From UBA1227 sp045629305 (GTDB lineage: Bacteria > Bacillota > Clostridia > Oscillospirales > Acutalibacteraceae): a stretch of DNA of 35,145 nucleotides. The stretch spans positions 1-35,145 of the forward strand of contig JAZQQZ010000007.1 in assembly GCA_045629305.1 (NCBI GenBank), in the 5' to 3' direction. This document shows, one piece after another, positions 8,396 through 15,749 of the stretch. The stretch's first letter is position 1. The number at the start of each line of letters is the position of its first letter. The position numbers and the translations under genes were made by a program. The notes below the pieces were generated by a model that was not told the DNA's origin, searched no databases, and saw only the letters and a program-made list of their open reading frames with translations.

Positions 8396-9749
8396 AATTC
8401 TTCTCTATTGTTGAGAATAATGTGTAGTCAGGATTCCAACCAAGTGTTACATCACCGACACCACCATGACGGTTCTTCGCAACAATTACATTTACTTCAG
8501 AGATTGCCTTATTAAGATCAGGTGTTGTCTCATCATTCTGATAGTAATCCTCACGATAAAGCATAAGTACTACATCAGCATCCTGCTCGATAGAACCTGA
8601 ATCACGGAGATCTGCAAGTTGTGGTCTGTGATTCTTCTGACTATGTCCTTCTGTAGCACGAGAGAGCTGTGCAAGAACTACAACAGGAATATTAAGGTCT
8701 TTCGCCATAAGTTTTAAGTTTCTTGTAATCTCAGAAATTTCCTGAACTCGTGAATCTATACGTGTGCCAGACTTCATAAGTTGCAAGTAGTCGATGACAA
8801 CAAGATCTACATTCTTCATACGACGAATTTTAGCCTTCATCTCATTTACAGTGATATCGGATTTATCATCGAAGTAGAGTTCACAATCATTGAGTGCAGC
8901 GGTTGCTGTGTTAATACGTTCCCAATCATTGGTGCTCAAATTACCGTCTCTCATATTATTGCCCTTTACACGGGCCTCAGTTGCGAGTATACGCTGTGCA
9001 AGTTGTTCATTACTCATCTCAAGTGAGAAGAAAAGAACCTTCTTCTTAGAAAGCACAGCGGCATTACGAGCGATATTGAGTGCGAAAGATGTCTTACCCA
9101 TTGCAGGACGCGCACCGATAATAATAAGATCGGAACGATTGAGCTTGGTATATTCATCAAGTTTAGTGAAACCAGTCGGGAAACCGACATATTGCTCACG
9201 TACTGCCGGGTCATCTGAAGCAAGACCATTAAGTCTTTCATACACTTTGTTGAGAACAACATCAGAGAACTTAGCGGCCTCAGTAGTATTCTTACCCTGA
9301 CGAATGTTATAAATCTTCTGCTCTGCACTATCGAGAAGCATAGATGCATCAGCATCACTTGTCTGTGCATCATCAAGTATCTCTGATGATGCATTGATAA
9401 GTGCACGAACAAAATATTTATCTTTAATTATCTTGGCATAAGATTCAACATTTGCAGTTGATGGAACTGCAGCAGCAAGCTGTGCAAGATAGTTCTTGCC
9501 TGCCGCCTCATCGAATGAAGGATCACTCTTCATTTGTTCAAGCACAAGAAGAGGATCGACATCTTTACCGAGCGCATCAATATTGAGCATTGCATTATAG
9601 ATAGCCTTATGCTCATTCCTGTAGAAATATTCTACGAGGAAACCCTTAGACTGGATAAGAGTGAGGCAGCTTGGGTCCTTTAAAATAGAACCCAATACAG
9701 CTTGCTCTGCATCCATGCTAAAAGGCAAGTTGATTTCGAAATTATCCAT
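8379..9749 (-). CDS. dnaB: Replicative DNA helicase DnaB
   Basis: A 456-residue hexameric helicase that unwinds DNA at the replication fork. The N-terminal domain begins with LPFSMDAEQAVLGSIL, the RecA-like domain has Walker A ARPAMGKTS and a Walker B-like LVVIDYLQL, followed by the conserved LADLRDSGSIEQDADVVL block. The length is normal and no intein is present. GAGGAG, formed by the last two codons of rplI, serves as its ribosome binding site 2 bp after the rplI stop, so it is coupled to rplI. Its 3' end overlaps tilS. Confidence 0.97.
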   Translation of the reverse strand: MDNFEINLPFSMDAEQAVLGSILKDPSCLTLIQSKGFLVEYFYRNEHKAIYNAMLNIDALGKDVDPLLVLEQMKSDPSFDEAAGKNYLAQLAAAVPSTANVESYAKIIKDKYFVRALINASSEILDDAQTSDADASMLLDSAEQKIYNIRQGKNTTEAAKFSDVVLNKVYERLNGLASDDPAVREQYVGFPTGFTKLDEYTKLNRSDLIIIGARPAMGKTSFALNIARNAAVLSKKKVLFFSLEMSNEQLAQRILATEARVKGNNMRDGNLSTNDWERINTATAALNDCELYFDDKSDITVNEMKAKIRRMKNVDLVVIDYLQLMKSGTRIDSRVQEISEITRNLKLMAKDLNIPVVVLAQLSRATEGHSQKNHRPQLADLRDSGSIEQDADVVLMLYREDYYQNDETTPDLNKAISEVNVIVAKNRHGGVGDVTLGWNPDYTLFSTIEKNYDDEI

Positions 9750-9751
9750 AA

Positions 9752-10195
9752 TTACTCCTCTGTAACCTGTACCTTAATCTCAGCCTTAACACCTTCAAAG
9801 AGTTTTACAGTTGCATTGTATGTACCAAATGCTTTAATTTCAGGTGCTGTTATCTTTCTCTTGTCGACATCGATTTTATAGTCTTCCTTAATCTTCCCTG
9901 CAATCTCTTTGACAGTTACTGAACCAAAGAGCTTGCCGCCCTTGCCTGCCTTCGCCTTCATGGCAAGAGTCTTGCCATTGATTTTGTCTGCGGCAGCCTG
10001 GGCATTGGCCTTATCGGTGTCATATTTGAACTGCTTTGATGCATCTGCATTATTCTTCTCGGTTACATTCTGTGCATTTGCTTCAACTGCAAGTCCCTTA
10101 GGGAATAAGAAATTACGTGCATAACCATCAGATGCATTTACAAGTTCTCCCTTTTTACCAAGGCCTTTTACATCATCTTTCAAAATTACTTTCAT
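9752..10195 (-). CDS. rplI: 50S ribosomal protein L9
   Basis: A 147-residue L9 with the signature start MKVILKDDVKGLGKKGELV and the GYARNFLFPKGLA block of the N-terminal rRNA-binding domain, then a Lys/Ala-rich connecting helix and the C-terminal domain. It binds 23S rRNA at the L1-stalk base and supports reading-frame maintenance. The ATG overlaps the TGA stop of gdpP (ATGA), with GAGGAGAAT upstream inside gdpP. The gdpP-rplI-dnaB order is common in Firmicutes. Confidence 0.98.
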   Translation of the reverse strand: MKVILKDDVKGLGKKGELVNASDGYARNFLFPKGLAVEANAQNVTEKNNADASKQFKYDTDKANAQAAADKINGKTLAMKAKAGKGGKLFGSVTVKEIAGKIKEDYKIDVDKRKITAPEIKAFGTYNATVKLFEGVKAEIKVQVTEE

Positions 10196-12138
10196 ATCTT
10201 ATTCTCCTCAAAATAGTCGTTGATTGCATTCTCAAGTTTTACGACTGCATCACCCATGGTGATATCAGACATCTGTGTTGCGGCCATCGAAAGATGTCCG
10301 CCGCCACCGAGCTGTTCCATAATAACTTGAACGTTCATCTCACCGAGTGAACGTGCTGAAATATTGATTTGATTATTCTCCTCGAAGAGAACATATGAAG
10401 ACTTAACACCTGCTACATTGAGAAGTTCATTTGCAACCTGAGATGCAATGAGTCTCATATTAGGTGAATGCTCAGTTGCGACTGCAACTGCACAGTTCTT
10501 ATATGTTACTGCGGTAGAGATAATCGCATATTTCTCTTTATAACTGTCAAAGTCATTTGCGAAAAGATGCTTCGCAGACACTGTATCGGCACCGTTCTTC
10601 TTAAGATAAGCAGCAGCCTCAAATGTACGAGCACCAGTTGACAAGATAAAGTTTCTTGTGTCAAGCATGATACCTGAGAGAAGTGCCTCTGATGAAAGTG
10701 GACGAAGTTCCACTTTCGCTGGAATGTATTGAATAAGTTCTGTTACCATCTCACATGCTGATGATGCGTTTGGCTCATCATAGTAGAGAACTGCATTGGA
10801 GATGAAGTTCGCTGTACGGCGATGGTGATCAATAACAACAACATTCTCGAACTCTGGGAAGAGTTCAGGATACTCAAGTGATGATGCTCTATGAGTATCG
10901 ACAACTACGAGAAGGCTGCTTGATGTGATATACTCAGCTGCCTTTTCGTCATTTATAAATGTGTTAGGGATGGCTTCTTTGTCAAGCTGCTCAATGAGCT
11001 GCTTGGCCATTGACTTCTCTTTATCACAGAGAATGTAGCAATGTTTATCAAGGGCGCGTACGGCCTCATAGATGCCGACAGATGCACCTACACTGTCAAG
11101 GTCTGAGAATAGATGTCCCATGACAAAGACAACATCAGACTTAGATACAAGGTTCGCAAATTCATCCGCTGTAAGACGGGCCTTAATTTTAGCCTGCTTT
11201 GTTGTGCCCTGCTGTGTGCCACCGAAGAAAGTGAGCTCTCCGTTATCATTAACTGTGGCCTGGTCACCTCCGCGGCTCTGAGACATCTCAAGAGCACGTA
11301 GTGCGAAGTCGTCGCACTCGGCGAAGTTGCCGCCACGACCGATACCAATTGAGATAGTGATACCGACATCGTTTGCGCCATATTTATAGTCGCGAATTTG
11401 CTTAAGTATATCGAACTTAGACTCTATAAGAGAGTCAAGTCCTCTCACCTGCATTACAGAAATATATTTTCCTGTACCGATTTTACGGAACACACATTCA
11501 TACTTTGTAGCCCACTGCTCAAGTATTCTTTCAATCTCACCACTTATAACTTCGCATTCACTATGCTTGTAATTTAGGAATACCTCGTCGAGATTATCGA
11601 CTCTTACATGCATAACTACTGGGCGGATATTCTTATACTCATCAGCGAGTGTCTTAAGTTCTGTATAATCAATGAAATAGAGGCAGCAGATTGACTTCTC
11701 TTCGTCAACTACATCTGTGAAAACGGTAAATTTCTTATCTCCATAAGAGATGCTTGTACCATCCTTAGAGAGGATTAGAGTACCAAGTGTTATATCGTCA
11801 AAGAATTCCTTGATATGACCAGTGCGAACGAGCTGCTCGCCAAGGACATTGGTCTTGAAGAGCTCGTTGAACCAGATAATCTCACCTTTTCCGTCACAAA
11901 CAAGTGTCGGGAAAGGACGCTTTTCTGCTCCATCACTGTTATCGAGATATTTCGATGCACGTTTAACTTTCTTCTTAAGAGATGCTGTTCTAAATGCAAG
12001 GAATAACAATCCTATGAGGCATAGAATAATAACAACTGCACCCTGAATCATAGCAACCTGCTGGTCACCGTAGAGATACATATATACAGTTGATGCTACG
12101 CCTGCAAGTAGACATAGAAGAGAAAAAACTGTTTTCAC
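10192..12138 (-). CDS. gdpP: Cyclic-di-AMP phosphodiesterase GdpP (DHH family)
   Basis: A 648-residue membrane protein of the usual GdpP length. It has two N-terminal transmembrane helices (about 1-21 and 30-52), a PAS-like region (about 70-170), a degenerate GGDEF domain (about 175-300, with SRGGDQA in place of an active GGDEF), then a DHH domain with MGHLFSDLDSVGA, VVVDTHRAS and VVIDHHRR and a DHHA1 domain ending in GGGGH. It hydrolyses c-di-AMP and so affects potassium, osmotic and cell-wall homeostasis. Translation starts at a GTG, with GGAGG 8 nt upstream in the last codons of the RNase J gene. It overlaps rplI by 4 bp. Confidence 0.96.
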   Translation of the reverse strand: MKTVFSLLCLLAGVASTVYMYLYGDQQVAMIQGAVVIILCLIGLLFLAFRTASLKKKVKRASKYLDNSDGAEKRPFPTLVCDGKGEIIWFNELFKTNVLGEQLVRTGHIKEFFDDITLGTLILSKDGTSISYGDKKFTVFTDVVDEEKSICCLYFIDYTELKTLADEYKNIRPVVMHVRVDNLDEVFLNYKHSECEVISGEIERILEQWATKYECVFRKIGTGKYISVMQVRGLDSLIESKFDILKQIRDYKYGANDVGITISIGIGRGGNFAECDDFALRALEMSQSRGGDQATVNDNGELTFFGGTQQGTTKQAKIKARLTADEFANLVSKSDVVFVMGHLFSDLDSVGASVGIYEAVRALDKHCYILCDKEKSMAKQLIEQLDKEAIPNTFINDEKAAEYITSSSLLVVVDTHRASSLEYPELFPEFENVVVIDHHRRTANFISNAVLYYDEPNASSACEMVTELIQYIPAKVELRPLSSEALLSGIMLDTRNFILSTGARTFEAAAYLKKNGADTVSAKHLFANDFDSYKEKYAIISTAVTYKNCAVAVATEHSPNMRLIASQVANELLNVAGVKSSYVLFEENNQINISARSLGEMNVQVIMEQLGGGGHLSMAATQMSDITMGDAVVKLENAINDYFEENKI

Positions 12139-12141
12139 GAA

Positions 12142-13827
12142 TTAGACCTCCATGATAATTGGGAGAATCATCGGTGAACGCCTCGTCTTCTCATAGACAA
12201 CGAGACCTACCTCATCCTTAATCTTGGACTTGATTGATGCCCAATCTCTAATATCACTTTCTATACATTCATTCACTGCGTCTTTAGAGACCTCAGTGAG
12301 TACATCCATAAGTTCTTCTGACTCACGCACATATACGAATCCACGTGATACGATGTCTGGACCTGCGACAACTTCACCGGATGCTGTATCAATCGTGAGA
12401 ACGATTGTGATGATACCATCCTGTGAAAGTTTCGTACGATCGCGAAGCACGATCTGTCCGACATCGCCTACGCCAGAACCATCTACGAATACGTTACCAG
12501 ATGGTACCACGCCTTTCTCATGGAACATTCCATCACATACCTCAATCGTCTTACCGATATCTGGGATGATAATGTCACGAGATGCCATTCCCATTTGGTT
12601 AGCAAGCATAGCATGCTTGCTAAGATGCTTCTGCTCGCCGTGTACAGGCACAAAATACTTTGGCTGTATAAGACCGAGCATAACTTTAAGTTCCTCTTGG
12701 CATGCGTGTCCAGATACATGTACATCGTACATCTTCTCATAGACAACTTCTGCGCCATGTCTCATAAGTTCATTTACAACCTTAGAGACAGCCTTCTCAT
12801 TTCCAGGGATAGGTGTCGCAGAGATGATTACATAATCATTCGCTGAGATATTTACTTTCTTATGGTCCTGGAAAGCCATACGTGAGAGAGCTGACATAGG
12901 CTCGCCCTGGCTACCTGTTGTTACAAGAAGTAACTGCCATGGCTCATAGTTGCTTATCTCATCTATTGGAATAATAACTCCCTCTGGAACTTCGAGATAG
13001 CCAAGTTGCTGGCCAACTGCGACTACGTTCTCAAGTGAACGACCAGAGAGTGCAACCTTTCTGTTCTGTGATACAGCCTCATTGATAATCTGCTGTACGC
13101 GGTGGATATTGGATGCAAAAGTTGCAACGATAATTCTTCTCTTTCCAGCTTTTCTGAAAAGTGTTTCAAAAGACTGACCAACAGTTTTTTCAGATGCCGA
13201 GTAGCCCGGCTTCTCTGCATTGGTGGAATCTGCAAGATAGCAGAGAACGCCCTCTTTGCCTATCTCGGCAAATCTTGCGAGGTCGATCATATTACCATCA
13301 ATTGGTGTTGTATCAATCTTAAAGTCGCCGGTCTGTACGATAGTGCCGGCATCACAACGAATAGCAAAACCAACTGCATCAGGGATGGAGTGGTTCACAT
13401 GGATTGCTTCCAGAGTAAACTTACCGAGGTGAATAAAGTCACCTGGCTTGATAACGCGAAGATCGCACGCGTCGAGCATCTCATGCTCGCGAAGCTTACC
13501 TTCGAGAAGACCTAAGGTCAATGCTGTTCCATATACAGGAGCATTGATGGTCTTGAGAAGATAAGGAAGTCCACCTATGTGATCTTCGTGTCCGTGGGTA
13601 ATTACAATACCCTTAATCTTATCTACATTACGTTCAACGTATGTGAAATCAGGAATTACAAGATCGACTCCGAGCATGTCGGACTCTGGAAAGGCAAGGC
13701 CACAATCGACGATAAACATATCGCCGTCATATTCGTAGAGTGTCATATTCTTGCCAATTTCATTAAGTCCACCAAGGAATGAAATTCTAACTGGCAATTT
13801 AAATGTGTCCTTGAATTTAGAACTCAT
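12142..13827 (-). CDS. rnj: Ribonuclease J
   Basis: A metallo-beta-lactamase/beta-CASP RNase of about 561 residues, normal for RNase J. The metal-binding motif THGHEDHIGG is at about 78-87, other ligands lie in NHSIPDA and TGDFKID, and the beta-CASP and C-terminal parts include VPVHGE, HVSGHA and the DIVSRGFVY block. It is a 5'-3' exonuclease and endonuclease in mRNA decay and rRNA maturation. The ATG at 13827 has AAGGAG 8 nt upstream; a GTG one codon earlier (13830) is a less likely alternative. It is the first gene of the seven-gene operon. RnjA versus RnjB cannot be decided from one copy. Confidence 0.96.
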   Translation of the reverse strand: MSSKFKDTFKLPVRISFLGGLNEIGKNMTLYEYDGDMFIVDCGLAFPESDMLGVDLVIPDFTYVERNVDKIKGIVITHGHEDHIGGLPYLLKTINAPVYGTALTLGLLEGKLREHEMLDACDLRVIKPGDFIHLGKFTLEAIHVNHSIPDAVGFAIRCDAGTIVQTGDFKIDTTPIDGNMIDLARFAEIGKEGVLCYLADSTNAEKPGYSASEKTVGQSFETLFRKAGKRRIIVATFASNIHRVQQIINEAVSQNRKVALSGRSLENVVAVGQQLGYLEVPEGVIIPIDEISNYEPWQLLLVTTGSQGEPMSALSRMAFQDHKKVNISANDYVIISATPIPGNEKAVSKVVNELMRHGAEVVYEKMYDVHVSGHACQEELKVMLGLIQPKYFVPVHGEQKHLSKHAMLANQMGMASRDIIIPDIGKTIEVCDGMFHEKGVVPSGNVFVDGSGVGDVGQIVLRDRTKLSQDGIITIVLTIDTASGEVVAGPDIVSRGFVYVRESEELMDVLTEVSKDAVNECIESDIRDWASIKSKIKDEVGLVVYEKTRRSPMILPIIMEV

Positions 13828-13858
13828 CACGAATTCTCCTTTCTTATTATAGATAAAT

Positions 13859-13886
13859 ATTATATATCATTTAGTAGAAAATACAA
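13859..13886 (-). promoter_or_regulatory. Promoter of the rnj-gdpP-rplI-dnaB-tilS-hpt-ftsH operon
   Basis: On the minus strand TTGTAT (13881-13886) and a perfect TATAAT (13859-13864) are 16 bp apart, about 30 bp upstream of the rnj start. The region is shared with the divergent rnhA gene, whose own promoter I could not place with confidence (TAAAAT around 13900 is a candidate -10). Confidence 0.6.
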
Positions 13887-13936
13887 GATATATATGTTAA
13901 AATACTATTGAATTTAGCATGAGAAGGAGACGCTTT

Positions 13937-14383
13937 ATGAGCGAGCTTACAACTGTAAAAATGTACACAGATGGCGCATGTAGTGGCAATCCTGGCCCTG
14001 GTGGTTGGGGCACTATCCTCCGCTCTGGTGAGCATGAAAAAGAATTTTCTGGCAGTGCGGCTAAGACCACCAACAACATGATGGAACTCACTGCTGTAAT
14101 AGAGGGATTCAAGGCGTTAAAACGTCCTTGCAAAGTTATTTTATACACTGATTCGCAATATGTTGCGAACGGGCTCGACAAGGGTTGGGCCGCTCAGTGG
14201 AAGGCCAATGGCTGGCGCAAGTCAGACAAGAAACCGGCCCAGAATATTGAGCTCTGGGACGAGCTTCTCACCCTTATCGAGCCACATGAATTACAGATAA
14301 TTTGGCTCAAAGGACATGCCGGTCATCCAGAGAATGAAAGATGTGATAAACTCGCAGTTGCAGCATACCAGAAATACTTATAA
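13937..14383 (+). CDS. rnhA: Ribonuclease HI
   Basis: A 148-residue RNase HI, which cuts the RNA strand of RNA-DNA hybrids such as Okazaki primers and R-loops. It starts with the core YTDGACSGNPGPGGWG (first catalytic Asp), then NNMMELTAVI (Glu), YTDSQYV (Asp) and GHAGHPENERCD (final Asp), so the four catalytic acids are present. The ATG at 13937 is preceded by AAGGAG at a 7-nt spacing; an in-frame ATG at 13919 overlaps that site and is rejected. It is a single gene, divergent from rnj and convergent with dinB. Confidence 0.96.
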   Translation: MSELTTVKMYTDGACSGNPGPGGWGTILRSGEHEKEFSGSAAKTTNNMMELTAVIEGFKALKRPCKVILYTDSQYVANGLDKGWAAQWKANGWRKSDKKPAQNIELWDELLTLIEPHELQIIWLKGHAGHPENERCDKLAVAAYQKYL

Positions 14384-14392
14384 TAAAGTGAA

Positions 14393-14423
14393 AACAGCTC
14401 TTACCGAAATGGTGAGAGCTGTT
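14393..14423. terminator. Bidirectional terminator between rnhA and dinB
   Basis: A hairpin with arms AACAGCTCT and AGAGCTGTT plus inner ACC/GGT pairs around a GAAA loop. It is followed by ATTTTAT on the plus strand and by a TTTCACTTTAT run on the minus strand, so it can serve both convergent genes. Confidence 0.85.
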
Positions 14424-15645
14424 ATTTTATGCCCAAATTTTCATCGGAAGAATATCCGAATTTGATAGATGATTTACCATATTTTTCTCTGATATCAGCC
14501 ATCGTATTTTCAAGTTTCTCCTGCTTCTCTGTGTCGAGTTTCTCGACAGCAGTTTCAGCGGAAAATAGCGAAATTTGCTCCGCATAAGGGGTATCCTCAG
14601 GGACAAGTTCCGAACCTGTAATTGTGATGAGACGAATCGGTTTCGCAAAGTCCCAATTCTCACGGATAAGTTCCATCGCGACCTCTGTAATTTCTCTCTG
14701 AAGATAGGTCGGATGCTTTATCTTACGCTGTCTCTGAATCTGTGCGAAAGATGGATCGCGTATCACAATACTGACAACCGTACACTTCATTTTTTCATGA
14801 CGAAGTCGTGATGCAACCGAGTCTGATAATACAGATACACCGGAATAGACCTCTCTCTCTCCTACAAGGTCGCGCTTGAAAGTCATTCCGTTTCCGATAG
14901 ATTTCGGGACTACATATTCATAGAAATCTTTAACTGGTTCATCGTCCATACAGTGGACATATTTATACAGCGTCTCGCCATGCTTTCCGAGAATTTTTTC
15001 AAGATATTCTTCGGATAAATTTGCGAGATCTCCAACAGTTTTAACGGCATGTTTCGAGAGGACATCAGCAGAACTTTTACCGACGAAAAGTAGATCGGTA
15101 ACAGGCAAAGGATAAACTATTCTTGGAACATCCTCTTTCATGATAACCGTCGTAGCATTGGGCTTTTTATAGTCACTACCAAGCTTCGCAAAGCACTTGC
15201 AGAAGGACACTCCAACCGAGATTGTGATGCCGAGTTCCTTCTCCACTCTTCCCCTAATTTGGTCGGCAATATCCTTCGGAGTCTTATCAGGAAAGAGGTG
15301 CATGCAACCGGTCAAATCAAGATATGATTCATCGATAGAAAATGGCTCTACAAGGTCAGTGTAATCGAGATAAATCTTATTAATTCTCTCATACATTTTA
15401 TGATATTCATCATACTGAGCAGGCACGCAGACAAGGTCTGGGCACTTGCGTTTCGCTTGCCAAATAGGCTCTGCGGTCTGGACTCCGCAGGCCTTGGCAA
15501 GTTCATTTTTCGCAAGTATGATTCCGTGCCTGCTCTCTGGATCGCCGGCCACAGCCATTGGAACTTTCCAAAGTTCCGGTCTGAGTGAACACTCGACCGA
15601 AGCGAAGAAGCTGTTGCCGTCGCAATGAAGAATAACTCTATCCAA
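14422..15645 (-). CDS. dinB: DNA polymerase IV (DinB), Y-family
   Basis: A 407-residue translesion polymerase. It shows the catalytic N-terminus ILHCDGNSFFASVE, the SIDESYLDLTG block with the catalytic Asp-Glu, the thumb and little-finger regions, and a QISLF motif near the C-terminus matching a beta-clamp-binding peptide. It copies past damaged bases. The start is TTG: AAGGGGTGAT lies 5 nt upstream and no ATG fits the conserved start. The promoter carries a LexA site, so induction by DNA damage is expected. It ends in the bidirectional terminator shared with rnhA. Confidence 0.95.
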   Translation of the reverse strand: MDRVILHCDGNSFFASVECSLRPELWKVPMAVAGDPESRHGIILAKNELAKACGVQTAEPIWQAKRKCPDLVCVPAQYDEYHKMYERINKIYLDYTDLVEPFSIDESYLDLTGCMHLFPDKTPKDIADQIRGRVEKELGITISVGVSFCKCFAKLGSDYKKPNATTVIMKEDVPRIVYPLPVTDLLFVGKSSADVLSKHAVKTVGDLANLSEEYLEKILGKHGETLYKYVHCMDDEPVKDFYEYVVPKSIGNGMTFKRDLVGEREVYSGVSVLSDSVASRLRHEKMKCTVVSIVIRDPSFAQIQRQRKIKHPTYLQREITEVAMELIRENWDFAKPIRLITITGSELVPEDTPYAEQISLFSAETAVEKLDTEKQEKLENTMADIREKYGKSSIKFGYSSDENLGIK

Positions 15646-15682
15646 ACCGTATCACCCCTTTTCTTCTACCGTTTGTGTAAAA

Positions 15683-15711
15683 ATTATATCGCACATATGT
15701 TCGGTTGTCAA
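15683..15711 (-). promoter_or_regulatory. dinB promoter with a LexA (SOS) box
   Basis: On the minus strand TTGACA (15706-15711) and TATAAT (15683-15688) are both perfect consensus hexamers, 17 bp apart. Between them lies CGAACATATGTGCG (15690-15703), matching the Firmicutes LexA site CGAAC-N4-GTTCG at all but one base. LexA bound there would block RNA polymerase. Confidence 0.85.
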
Positions 15712-15721
15712 TTATTAGTTA

Positions 15722-15745
15722 AGCCCCGAAGTGTTCTCCGGGGCT
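15722..15745 (-). terminator. Terminator hairpin after the TIM-barrel/ligase fusion gene
   Basis: On the minus strand, AGCCCCGGAG and CTTCGGGGCT form a 10-bp stem with an AACA loop, 4 bp after the stop codon. The following U-tract is poor (TAACTAATAATT), but the stem is strong. It separates the fusion gene from the dinB promoter. Confidence 0.72.
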
Positions 15746-15749
15746 CGTT

